Shown here piece after piece: positions 18,320 through 26,366 of a stretch of 56,605 bases of DNA. The first letter of the stretch is position 1, and each line of letters opens with the position of its first letter. Source of the DNA: Candidatus Poseidoniaceae archaeon. Its GTDB lineage: Archaea; Thermoplasmatota; Poseidoniia; Poseidoniales; Poseidoniaceae. The DNA is taken from positions 1 to 56,605 of the forward strand of contig JAOMOG010000008.1 in assembly GCA_028353405.1 (NCBI GenBank), read 5' to 3'. A program made the translations under genes and the position numbers. The notes beneath the pieces were generated by a model that worked only from the letters and a program-made list of their open reading frames with translations, searched no databases and was not told where the DNA came from.

Positions 18320-19113
18320 TGGGACAGGACGAGCCGGCGCAATCACGTCCGCGTGATTCGGTATTCACCACAGTTACGTGGGATGGGTTACATCATGTCG
18401 CTGATTTCCAAATACACTTGAATCGCTTATCAAATCATGCTGGGCGATTGAGAATGACCTTGCCGGAAAACCTTGAGTCGGAAATAAAAAAGGCATTTTT
18501 AAATATCGTTGCCCTAAAAAACGGAGAACTAAAACAACCGATTGGCCTTGTTAAAATTGTTATTGATTGTACTGGTAAATCTGGTGTGAGGTTGGTGGAG
18601 AGATCAATCACTTTACGGAATGAAGAAATTGAAGCGATCACCTTACCTGCTCCGCGCTGGAATAGAAAGGTTACTGGAACGAAGCATGGAGATTGGGCTC
18701 CTTATCATCGGGCTAGATTAAAGGCTGATAGTAAAGGTTCTGACCTTGCATTACTAGTGCATGAATTCTCAATTATTGATGGCGATAGAGCATCACCAAT
18801 TATTCTTGATGAAGATGGAGTAGTGTGGTATTCCAATAGTGAACAGGGTGGCGTTAAAAGTATCACTAGAAGCATTATACTATCTGGACTTGAACAACAT
18901 GGTTTCCCATTTCAGAGTGGTAACTTAACTGAAAGAATCGTTGCACGTGCACACGAAATGGTTGCGTTAGGGAGTGGAATGGGTGCTTGTAGAATTATTA
19001 CTATTGATGGTGAAGATATTGGTGGCTCTGCTGATTTATTGACTCAGACCTGTCGCCAAATATTATCGCAACACTATGCAGATTCTAACAATTGGACAAA
19101 GATGGTGAATTGA
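18319..19113 (+). CDS. pabC: Class IV aminotransferase fold, probable 4-amino-4-deoxychorismate lyase
   Basis: 264 residues from the ATG at 18319 (GTG at 18316 adds one). The fold-type IV pattern is visible: HLNRLSNHAGRL near residue 34 (ADC lyase helix), GTKHGDWAPYHRAR near 120 with the probable PLP-binding Lys, and a C-terminal region with GGVKSITRSIILSGLEQHG and ARAHEMVALGSGMGACRI. Family members make p-aminobenzoate plus pyruvate from aminodeoxychorismate, or transaminate branched-chain or D-amino acids. The next gene is an ADC synthase fusion starting directly after this stop, which makes PabC the best reading. It overlaps the giant surface gene by TGATG, so the two are translationally linked although functionally unrelated. 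Confidence 0.75.
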   Translation: MGQDEPAQSRPRDSVFTTVTWDGLHHVADFQIHLNRLSNHAGRLRMTLPENLESEIKKAFLNIVALKNGELKQPIGLVKIVIDCTGKSGVRLVERSITLRNEEIEAITLPAPRWNRKVTGTKHGDWAPYHRARLKADSKGSDLALLVHEFSIIDGDRASPIILDEDGVVWYSNSEQGGVKSITRSIILSGLEQHGFPFQSGNLTERIVARAHEMVALGSGMGACRIITIDGEDIGGSADLLTQTCRQILSQHYADSNNWTKMVN

Positions 19114-21402
19114 ATGAGTTGTCCTATTCTAAACTTGCGAAATAGCCTAAAAAAGGCTGGTTTACTTGGAAGAAATGCAGTTAATTACGGGTCTCCTGAT
19201 TCGCTTATCCTACTCTCTGGAGGACCCGAAAGCCATCTTGCACAACATTCATTCCTTTGCGGTCCAAGTTCTACAAGAGTTGTTATCAAACAACCAAATA
19301 GGCAAAAAATAGCGCCACAAGAGACTGCAGATGCATTGAATGGCGAATTCAATCTCTTACTTAAAAAGCCACAATTCATTGCTGAAATTGAGCAATGGCG
19401 CCATGGCTGCTGGTATCATGCAGATTCGATATTTTCTGATGGATTAGACGATTTATTTGTAAAATTGAGACTACATAGCAATGAAGGTAATTTTGTTTCT
19501 AATTCTATTATTTCTGGTCAAAAACTACCACAGCGGCCATTTTGGGGCGGGGGATTGTCATATGATATGTTACAATGGACACAACCAATCGCTCTACAAA
19601 ACCCGCCTAAAGAAGATGCTTTACTAGCAGTTCTTTGGTTGATTGATAAAGTGATTATTCATGATAAGAACACAGAGCAGATAGATGTGTTTTCACTTGC
19701 AGGTGATGATTGGTCCAATAAGGTTAACATATTGTTATCTAAATTTGAAAATAAACCTTTTTTACCACATCAATTACCTAGTGGAGTAATTGAAGAAATT
19801 AGTAGCCACAGTGATCAAGAGCATGAAAATGTAGTAAATCAAATTCAAGATTCTATTCGTTCAGGTCAAGTATACCAAGTTAATTTTGGAAGAAGATGGA
19901 GTGGAGAATTACTATGTCATCCAAGCGATGTATTTGACCGATTGTCAATTGAAAACCCTGCGCCATTTTCTGCATATCTTGAAGCGGAGGACCTTGGGTT
20001 TGCCTTAGCCTCCAGTTCCCCAGAGACTCTGCTGAGGTGTGATGATGAAGTAATCAATACTGCACCGATAAAAGGTACATGTCCGAGAGGAGAGAGTAGC
20101 GAAGAGGAAGAATTGTTACGGATAGAAATGTTAGTTGATGAAAAAGAAAGAAGCGAACATAGAATGTTGGTTGATTTGATGCGTAATGACCTTTCAAAAG
20201 TTTGTTCGGTTGATTCGGTAAGGGTAGAACGTTTTGATGTTGAAGTATATGCAAATGTTCAGCATTTAGTAAGTCATATCAAAGGTTCAATATTACCTAA
20301 TATGAGTGGCATTGATGCGATTCAAAGTATCTTCCCAGGTGGTAGTATTACCGGATGTCCTAAAACTGCAGTTTGTGCAGTAATCGACCAACTGGAAGGA
20401 AAATCACGTTCCTTTTGGACTGGATCAGTTGGTTGGATAGATGTATTCAGTGGTTCAAGTTCTTGGAATATTTTGATTCGCACTTTAGAAGCTCACAGAA
20501 CAGGTAAACTTTGGAGTGGTGAGATTGTTGCAGGTGGTGGAATTACCATAGCAAGTAATCCCGCAGCGGAAGTATCTGAAGCAAAATGGAAAGCTGAGGC
20601 TTTGCGGAGGGCATGTGGATGGATTCCAACTAGTCATCAAAGCGGTCAATCTGCCCAATTGAGTATTCATCCGCAAATAGCTGAAAATAGCGATACCGCT
20701 GGAACTGGAACTCTTGGCAAGGTGTTCCAATTTGAAGAAATGCGTAATTTACTACATGATGATTCTTCAATAAACTCATGCGGAGTATTATTGATTGACA
20801 ATTTAGATTCATTCACCTACAATATTGCGCACAATATCGCAATTCTTGGAAACGATGTGACAGTTCTTCGTGGACGTGGTGCAATCGCAGATGCTTTTTC
20901 CGATCCAACTACATTATTCGATTTGCTAAAATTGTTAAATCCAACTCATCTGATACTAGGTCCTGGACCTGGTAACCCATCTGATTCGGAATTGACTATG
21001 GCATTATCGAGACATGCTCTTGCTGGGCAATTAAATGTGCCACTATTGGGAGTTTGTCTTGGACATCAAGCACTGGCTGAGGCTGATGGCATGAATGTGA
21101 TTCGCGCACCGCTAGGCCCGGTTCATGGCACTCCGAGGCCATGCTACCATAATTCAAGTGGAGTTTTTACTGGAATAGATTCACCTACTAATTTTACTCG
21201 CTATCATTCACTGGTTGTTGAAGGCGAAAATCCCAACTCGCAATTAGTGATTTCGGCCACTGATAAAAGCAAATCTATCATCATGGCACTTCAACATACT
21301 ACGCTACCTATTTGTTCTGTTCAATTCCATCCAGAATCTGTTGGTTCTGAATATGGAAACATTTTGTTGACTAATTTCTTGAGGATGTATGCGGATGCTT
21401 GA
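19114..21402 (+). CDS. pabB: Aminodeoxychorismate synthase, fused PabB-PabA
   Basis: 762 residues. The N-terminal ~510 residues are a chorismate-binding enzyme: DSIRSGQVYQVNFGRR, FALASSSPETLL, APIKGTCPRG near residue 318, DLMRNDLSKVC, and FPGGSITGCPKTAV. The Lys of PIKGT marks PabB rather than TrpE (PIAGT), because PabB uses this Lys for a covalent intermediate. Residues ~555-762 are a class I glutamine amidotransferase with LIDNLDSFTYN, LGPGPGNPSD, the nucleophile Cys648 in GVCLGHQ, and His739/Glu741 in FHPES. The enzyme converts chorismate and glutamine to aminodeoxychorismate. The synthase-first, amidotransferase-last order is that of TrpE-TrpG fusions; known plant and bacterial PabA-PabB fusions are the reverse. 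Confidence 0.9.
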   Translation: MSCPILNLRNSLKKAGLLGRNAVNYGSPDSLILLSGGPESHLAQHSFLCGPSSTRVVIKQPNRQKIAPQETADALNGEFNLLLKKPQFIAEIEQWRHGCWYHADSIFSDGLDDLFVKLRLHSNEGNFVSNSIISGQKLPQRPFWGGGLSYDMLQWTQPIALQNPPKEDALLAVLWLIDKVIIHDKNTEQIDVFSLAGDDWSNKVNILLSKFENKPFLPHQLPSGVIEEISSHSDQEHENVVNQIQDSIRSGQVYQVNFGRRWSGELLCHPSDVFDRLSIENPAPFSAYLEAEDLGFALASSSPETLLRCDDEVINTAPIKGTCPRGESSEEEELLRIEMLVDEKERSEHRMLVDLMRNDLSKVCSVDSVRVERFDVEVYANVQHLVSHIKGSILPNMSGIDAIQSIFPGGSITGCPKTAVCAVIDQLEGKSRSFWTGSVGWIDVFSGSSSWNILIRTLEAHRTGKLWSGEIVAGGGITIASNPAAEVSEAKWKAEALRRACGWIPTSHQSGQSAQLSIHPQIAENSDTAGTGTLGKVFQFEEMRNLLHDDSSINSCGVLLIDNLDSFTYNIAHNIAILGNDVTVLRGRGAIADAFSDPTTLFDLLKLLNPTHLILGPGPGNPSDSELTMALSRHALAGQLNVPLLGVCLGHQALAEADGMNVIRAPLGPVHGTPRPCYHNSSGVFTGIDSPTNFTRYHSLVVEGENPNSQLVISATDKSKSIIMALQHTTLPICSVQFHPESVGSEYGNILLTNFLRMYADA

Positions 21403-21439
21403 AGAATCTAAAGCGACTCGGGTTGTTTGAGGGAACCTC

Positions 21440-21826
21440 ATGCCGACCTGCCGTCACTGCTTCAGCACCTATCCACGTAACTATTTCATTCATGGAGTTG
21501 GCCCTCGAGCGCAAGTGTGTGTTCGTTGCGGAGTTGAGAAAGGTTTGGTGACAGAAGAAGAGGCTCCTACTCTATTCAACAATTCTCAAAAGAATGCTAG
21601 ATTTGGTATTGTTGCACGAAGATACAGTTTCTTTCTCTATCTGCCAATGTTGTGGGTTTTCTGGTCTGTTTCTCTGTCCGAAGTAAATCCATGGGGAATG
21701 TATTTTCTCATTGCTCTAATCTTGTTAACACTATTGGCGCCTCTTTGGTTCATCTATCGTACTTCCAAATTCTCGGGAGATATGGCTCGTTTAACACCTG
21801 CCTATGATCGTCCTGAAGGACATTGA
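21440..21826 (+). CDS. Zinc-ribbon membrane protein, unknown
   Basis: 128 residues. Cys4, Cys7, Cys27 and Cys30 form a C-x2-C ... C-x2-C zinc ribbon, followed by two hydrophobic segments (about 61-79 and 86-107) and a charged tail. The ribbon probably faces the cytoplasm together with the C-terminus. No family recognised beyond the ribbon. It follows pabBA by 37 bases and may be co-transcribed. Confidence 0.65.
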   Translation: MPTCRHCFSTYPRNYFIHGVGPRAQVCVRCGVEKGLVTEEEAPTLFNNSQKNARFGIVARRYSFFLYLPMLWVFWSVSLSEVNPWGMYFLIALILLTLLAPLWFIYRTSKFSGDMARLTPAYDRPEGH

Positions 21827-21834
21827 TACAAGAT

Positions 21835-22461
21835 TCAGTACTGAATCAATTTGTATAGTTCCCATGCAATCCACCCAGGAACTACACCTGCCACTACATC
21901 GACAACATAATGCTGCTTTGTCCACAAAGCGCTTAATGCAATAATTACTGGGAATAAGAAAGGCCAATTCCCAACTTCTGCAACATTATTAGCAACGTGG
22001 AAAGCAACTAAAGTCGCTACAGAAACATGCATGCTTGGAAAGCAGTTGGTATTGTCATCATATTTTTGAACGAATTGCATAAAACGTACACTACGGGTTT
22101 GCTTTAGATTACTGAAGTCTCTCCAATCTGCTGGTGTTGCAACTGGATAATAACGGAAGAAGGCCATTTGAATGAATAACAAAAAGACGAATGACATGAA
22201 AGAATAATTGTATTGCCTCATATCATCAATTGTCAAAACGGTTGCAACGATCATCGGATAATATAAACCAGAATATAGCCAAACCCAATAACCTTTGAAT
22301 TTGAATAATTTGTCAACTTTCATATCAAATTGCTTTGCGGGCTTTATCATATGATTTTGTGTCAAAAAATAAAATTGATATACTCCAACTATCAAAAAAA
22401 CCGTCATTACGATTGCAACTATTAGGTCTCCTAATGGCATCATTAAATAAATCCCTTTCAT
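21835..22461 (-). CDS. PAP2-superfamily membrane phosphatase, Aur1/Ipt1-like
   Basis: 208 residues, six predicted membrane helices. The PAP2 active-site motifs are present: NCFPSMHVSVATL (domain 2, PSxH) and SALWTKQHYVVDVVAG (domain 3, with catalytic His and the H-x3-D pair). The layout and the PSMH form resemble the inositol-phosphorylceramide synthase-like PAP2_3 group. Such enzymes remove or transfer phosphate head groups from polyprenyl or lipid phosphates at the membrane surface. ATGs at 22461, 22443 and 22440 are all possible starts. Stop-to-stop gap with the upstream convergent gene is 8 bases. Lipid substrate not determinable. Confidence 0.8.
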   Translation of the reverse strand: MKGIYLMMPLGDLIVAIVMTVFLIVGVYQFYFLTQNHMIKPAKQFDMKVDKLFKFKGYWVWLYSGLYYPMIVATVLTIDDMRQYNYSFMSFVFLLFIQMAFFRYYPVATPADWRDFSNLKQTRSVRFMQFVQKYDDNTNCFPSMHVSVATLVAFHVANNVAEVGNWPFLFPVIIALSALWTKQHYVVDVVAGVVPGWIAWELYKLIQY

Positions 22462-22532
22462 TTATTACCTTCAATGTTGTTGCGCTATTAGCAACAAAAA
22501 GGTCATTGTTTAACGGGGCCAATTTTACGGCA

Positions 22533-23816
22533 TCAAGATTTTGCATGGATTTTAAGAACATCTCCATCACTTAATTCGTGATCTGCACCAACCACTCTTC
22601 TTGTCCTTCCATCCACTCCTTTGATGAATCCGTCTCCTAAGTCAGAATGTACCTTGTAAGCAAGAGGTTTCGCCTGAATAGCATTCGGAACGACGAAAGC
22701 ATCTGGTAAAACTTTACCATCACCATCAGTCCAATGTAATTCATCTTGTACTGGATATACTACAATGTGGTCTAATTCATCAAAGAGAACTTTGTCAATA
22801 ATTGTTGCAACGCCTGTTCCACCATTAGAACTCAAACGTTCTTGCATATGTGAGAGTGCTTTGATTTGCGCCTCGTTCAATCCTTTATCTCCCTCTATTG
22901 TGAACGAGTCTTGACCAGTGTTGTAATTGATCAAACCTGCTGATTGTGCCCTGCGTAGAGCCAATTCAACATCTGCCATACAAGCAACTATTGTTCCGTT
23001 TGCTGTAATTTCCTTTAGAACTCCTTTAGGTGCGATATCGCATTTATTTGCTGCAATATGAATTGGGAATAAGTAAATGCGAACATGTACTGCCAGTTTC
23101 GTGATTATTTCATCTTGCCAATCCCAAGGTTGTCCACAATCGCCAACTTCATTTTTGAAATCATCAAATGCGTTAGCAACCAAATTTAGAGTAGCACCTA
23201 ATCCAGTTAATCTTTCATGAATAAATGAAATTAAGCCCTTCTCACCTTCAGCTTGAACTCTTCTAACACCTCTTTGCCAACCATCGTTTAGTAAGCCGGA
23301 GATCCAAGCATCTAATTCATCTGCAAGAAACTCAATCTCTTGATTGATTCTCAACTGAGCATCTTCTTTTGTTTGACCAGGTCCGAGCGGATTTCCTTCA
23401 ATATCTGTTGATCCTGCTGCATCGACTACCTGAATTAACGCATCACTATTTGCTAAATCAGCTAAGAACGCGTTACCTCTTCCTTTGCCTTCACTGGCGC
23501 CAGGAACTAAACCTGCTACATCGACTAAGAAACATGGAACTAATCTACGGAATCCAATACAACTCCCTGTTCTTGGCTGACATATACTGCCTTGACGCGG
23601 GTCGTCTTCGCTGCTTGTTGATAAGCGCCCTTCGGACTCCAGTCGTTGTCTGATATCCTTGCAAGGGCATGGTTTACGCGCTTCAATAAAAGCAACACCT
23701 ACATTTGGTTCTATAGTACAAAATGGATAGTTTGCAATGTCAACCTTTGCAAGTGTTGCAGCACTGAAAAATGTTGATTTACCAACATTTGGTTTTCCTA
23801 CAATACCTATTCGCAT
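22533..23816 (-). CDS. ychF: YchF/OLA1-family translation-associated GTPase/ATPase, archaeal type
   Basis: 427 residues. P-loop GKPNVGKSTFFSAAT at the start, switch region NYPFCTIEPNVG, G3 motif LVDVAGLVPGASEGKGRGNAFL, and NKCD near residue 270 as the base-recognition loop (YchF proteins often prefer ATP). The last ~70 residues, DELHWTDGDGKVLPDAFVV and GDGFIKGVDGRTRRVVGADH, form the TGS domain. An extended loop CPCKDIRQRLESEGRLSTSS with several Cys near residue 50 is typical of the archaeal group. Acts on the ribosome; precise role debated. Sits 16 bases downstream of the oxidase-like gene in the same unit. Confidence 0.93.
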   Translation of the reverse strand: MRIGIVGKPNVGKSTFFSAATLAKVDIANYPFCTIEPNVGVAFIEARKPCPCKDIRQRLESEGRLSTSSEDDPRQGSICQPRTGSCIGFRRLVPCFLVDVAGLVPGASEGKGRGNAFLADLANSDALIQVVDAAGSTDIEGNPLGPGQTKEDAQLRINQEIEFLADELDAWISGLLNDGWQRGVRRVQAEGEKGLISFIHERLTGLGATLNLVANAFDDFKNEVGDCGQPWDWQDEIITKLAVHVRIYLFPIHIAANKCDIAPKGVLKEITANGTIVACMADVELALRRAQSAGLINYNTGQDSFTIEGDKGLNEAQIKALSHMQERLSSNGGTGVATIIDKVLFDELDHIVVYPVQDELHWTDGDGKVLPDAFVVPNAIQAKPLAYKVHSDLGDGFIKGVDGRTRRVVGADHELSDGDVLKIHAKS

Positions 23817-23831
23817 TGGGGAATTCCCCCT

Positions 23832-25967
23832 TCAGGCCTCTGAGATAAGGCTGACTAAATCTTTCTTTGTTCCTGATGTATCTAGGCCTAAAGAAGTTGC
23901 AAGTTCAACTAATTCAGCCTTCTTCATCTTGTTGAGTTGTACTTTGGAAGGAGTTCCAACTTCCGATGTTGATTCTTTAGCAGCATTCGCTTTACGAATT
24001 TTTGCAATTGCAATCGAAAGTTCTGGTAAGTTGATTTGTCCATCTCCGTCAATGTCGATAGCAGCAATAAGAGAATCCATTTCCCACGGCGGTAGGTTTG
24101 CAACCTTTGAACTCTTCAATGCCATTTGGAATTCATAAGCATCTATCATACCAGAATCATCTAAATCAATGGACTTGAAAAACTGGAAGATGGTTTGTCC
24201 TGAATCTGCTAAATAATCTGCAAGCATTGTTAATTCATTACCAGTCTCTTTTGATTGTTCTTCTTCAACCACTTCTTCTTCTGGGAATTCGGTGACTTCG
24301 TCATCGTGTAGTGCTGTGGAAACTGCGATTACAGTGCTTCCACCTTCGTCTTCCTCCATTTCCCCTACTATCAACGTGGTATCGACTCCAACTCCTCGTC
24401 CTAGCAGTGTGCGAATTGTTGTTGTTCCATCTCCTAGGTTGTAGGTGTCAATATCCGAAACAGATGTTTGAGAATGATTTGATGTGATCTTTGAAGCACT
24501 TGTTCTTATGACGACTAATGTAGCCAATATTGCGCCTATTGCAGTGAAATAGAATAATGCTGCTCCGACTAAATAGAATCCTTCTGTTTGAGCAACTGCA
24601 TCTTCAACACCTGAATTTGCAACCGCTTGCATTGTAAAGTCTCCAATCAGATTTGTAATTGTAGATGCGAAGCCTCCGAATAGAACAAACCAAACTGTTA
24701 GGTTGGCTTTACTTGGTTCGGAAAGTTCTTTGTTACAAGCCAATGGATGTGAAATGTAAGCTCCTGATAATATCATCAAACCACCAACAGTCCATAGGAA
24801 TCCCATGTCAAGGGTTGTTGCCATATCTCCAAGTTGTCCTGTTCCGAGGAATACGTCCATTCCAGTGAAGAACGCTCCAATTGCATAGAGAGGTAGCAAT
24901 ACCATTGCAAGTGTTGCCGCAAGAGCCCCTGGACTCTTGACGATTGCAGATGTATTGCCACTAGCCGTGAATAGTAAGTTGACGCTACCTGCGATTATTG
25001 GCAGTAGTCCAAGTGTCATTACGATTGCACCAAGGTTGAGTAATGTTGTAGAAGCACTCGCTGAAGCAATGAAGAATGGTGGAAGGGTAATGAATAGCAA
25101 GAATAGATTCGCTTGGCGCATTGAGGCAGACCAAATTGGTATACCTGATGTCATCGGGATAATGTGGTATGCTGCAGAGAATATTAGAGCCAATATTACC
25201 CACGAACTACCCATTTGACCCGCAAGCCAAACTATTTGCGTTGAGCCGGCAAGTTCGCCAAAGAATCCTAAGAACATTGACAAAATAAATGTCAATAGAG
25301 CGAATATCAGAAACCAAGCACTGGTTGAAACTTCTTCATCACCTCTATTTGCAACTGTTAGTAAGACGTTTACAAATAATCCAGCAACGATCATTGCAAC
25401 TGCCAATTTGGAAACTGCATCGATTAATACAATATTTATTGCACTATCTATGTCTTGCCCTAGCAGTCCTAATAGCGATGGTAATAATGAAGCAAAGATT
25501 GTTGTTAAGGTAAACAAAAATGCTGAAAGTGATGCGCTTGCTTCACTTGCCATTTTCCCATTGCTGCTACGTGAAATTGAAACAAGTCCTGCACCAACAA
25601 GAGTTGAAAATACTGCAACTCCAAGGAATTTTGTAGTGGTTGCAGTTAATGCATCACCATTATCGTATGCCCATCCAATACTTGCTAGAGAATCTAGCGC
25701 TGTTGGATCGTAGTGGTGCCACAGTCCGAGGAATCCACAAATTGAAGAGAATACGAACCATAGCATACCGAAATTAATCCATGTTCTAGCACCGCTACCT
25801 GGCTTGCTATCGAATAAGTCCACTAAACCTGCTGGGGCCTTATTGAGGAAGAATAGTGAAAATTGGCGCATTGCCTCAGACATGCTGCCTATTCCTTTTT
25901 CTGTGTAATTCGCGGTAAACCACATTGCGATTACTGTTATTGCAATTCCAAAAAATATTGATTCCAT
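23832..25967 (-). CDS. Heme-copper oxidase subunit I-like membrane protein lacking ligands, with EF-hand pair and SAP domain
   Basis: 711 residues, about 12 transmembrane helices in residues 1-485. Helices 250-400 can be laid on cbb3 oxidase CcoN without gaps: AAYHIIPMTSGIPIWS parallels MYYFVPKxxxRPVYS, and LLPIIAGSVNLLFTASG parallels MPSWGGMINGLMTLSG. Every metal-ligand histidine is replaced: the CcoN GHN position is Gln251, the PHH pair falls at PFFIA (~297-301), the HVH pair at Leu-Asp-Met (~386-388), and the helix II His is Thr (~109). Residues ~510-580 are an acidic linker. Two canonical EF-hand loops follow, DLDDSGMIDAYE (601-612) and DIDGDGQINLPE (638-649), then a SAP-like segment (678-711). 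GGAGGTG sits just before the ATG. It cannot be a working oxidase as written; calcium-responsive sensing is an inference. Confidence 0.6.
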   Translation of the reverse strand: MESIFFGIAITVIAMWFTANYTEKGIGSMSEAMRQFSLFFLNKAPAGLVDLFDSKPGSGARTWINFGMLWFVFSSICGFLGLWHHYDPTALDSLASIGWAYDNGDALTATTTKFLGVAVFSTLVGAGLVSISRSSNGKMASEASASLSAFLFTLTTIFASLLPSLLGLLGQDIDSAINIVLIDAVSKLAVAMIVAGLFVNVLLTVANRGDEEVSTSAWFLIFALLTFILSMFLGFFGELAGSTQIVWLAGQMGSSWVILALIFSAAYHIIPMTSGIPIWSASMRQANLFLLFITLPPFFIASASASTTLLNLGAIVMTLGLLPIIAGSVNLLFTASGNTSAIVKSPGALAATLAMVLLPLYAIGAFFTGMDVFLGTGQLGDMATTLDMGFLWTVGGLMILSGAYISHPLACNKELSEPSKANLTVWFVLFGGFASTITNLIGDFTMQAVANSGVEDAVAQTEGFYLVGAALFYFTAIGAILATLVVIRTSASKITSNHSQTSVSDIDTYNLGDGTTTIRTLLGRGVGVDTTLIVGEMEEDEGGSTVIAVSTALHDDEVTEFPEEEVVEEEQSKETGNELTMLADYLADSGQTIFQFFKSIDLDDSGMIDAYEFQMALKSSKVANLPPWEMDSLIAAIDIDGDGQINLPELSIAIAKIRKANAAKESTSEVGTPSKVQLNKMKKAELVELATSLGLDTSGTKKDLVSLISEA

Positions 25968-25973
25968 ACATCA

Positions 25974-25980
25974 CACCTCC
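25974..25980 (-). promoter_or_regulatory. Shine-Dalgarno site of the oxidase-like gene
   Basis: GGAGGTG on the minus strand, 6 bases before the ATG at 25967. It fixes that start and shows SD-led initiation for this internal gene. Confidence 0.8.
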
Positions 25981-26253
25981 TCAATCCAATAGGACCTCTC
26001 CCAATAAGTTGGAAACTATCACAGCAACTCCTGCGATTAATCCAATCAAGTAATACCAAATCCCTGAACCACCCAAGTTACCAATCAATGGTATTAGGTC
26101 GCTGAGTAATGGAAGGGAATCCCATCCAAATACATTAGAAAAGAGTGCTAATAGGCCAATTACGCCCACTAAAAACAAAGTCAATAGTACGCGGCTAGTT
26201 GATGGTTCTCCGTTTCCGGTGGTCACATCTGGTAGTGTCGTAGTGTTCGTCAT
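25981..26253 (-). CDS. Small two-helix membrane protein preceding the oxidase-like gene
   Basis: 90 residues from the ATG at 26253, which has GAGGACG just upstream; a GTG at 26298 would add 15 residues but lies near the predicted transcription start. The first ~20 residues are Thr/Gly-rich and polar, then two hydrophobic helices (about 22-43 and 62-84) separated by a Leu/Pro-rich loop. No family recognised. It ends 13 bases before the oxidase-like gene and is almost certainly co-expressed, so it may be a small accessory subunit. Confidence 0.6.
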   Translation of the reverse strand: MTNTTTLPDVTTGNGEPSTSRVLLTLFLVGVIGLLALFSNVFGWDSLPLLSDLIPLIGNLGGSGIWYYLIGLIAGVAVIVSNLLGEVLLD

Positions 26254-26322
26254 CGTCCTCGTCTCCAAATTGACCCCATAGGGGTCATTCTGTTCCACTT
26301 GGGGAGCGGTAATAAGTATTGA

Positions 26323-26341
26323 CTAGCAACACAGTTGCTAG
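26323..26341. promoter_or_regulatory. Perfect 8-bp inverted repeat upstream of the oxidase-like operon
   Basis: CTAGCAAC, a 3-base spacer ACA, then GTTGCTAG. On the minus strand it sits directly upstream of a TATA-like ATACTTATTA (about 26308-26318) that would drive the small membrane gene. The position suits an operator. It is also 25 bases past the stop of RaSEA, so a transcript hairpin is possible, but no U-run follows. Confidence 0.45.
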
Positions 26342-26366
26342 ACCATGCATTGGATGGAGTATTTAT

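Noticed and set aside
19114-20640. Reading the synthase half as anthranilate synthase TrpE because of the TrpE-TrpG-like fusion order
   Set aside because: The PIKGT lysine and the PabC-like neighbour point to aminodeoxychorismate synthase; TrpE would have PIAGT.
23818-23829. GGGGAATTCCCC palindrome between the oxidase-like gene and ychF
   Set aside because: It is short, lies over the ychF start region and is probably just a strong purine-rich leader; no T-run or TATA element is linked to it.
23832-25967. Functional terminal oxidase
   Set aside because: All expected heme and copper His ligands are absent and no subunit II, cytochrome or assembly gene is nearby.
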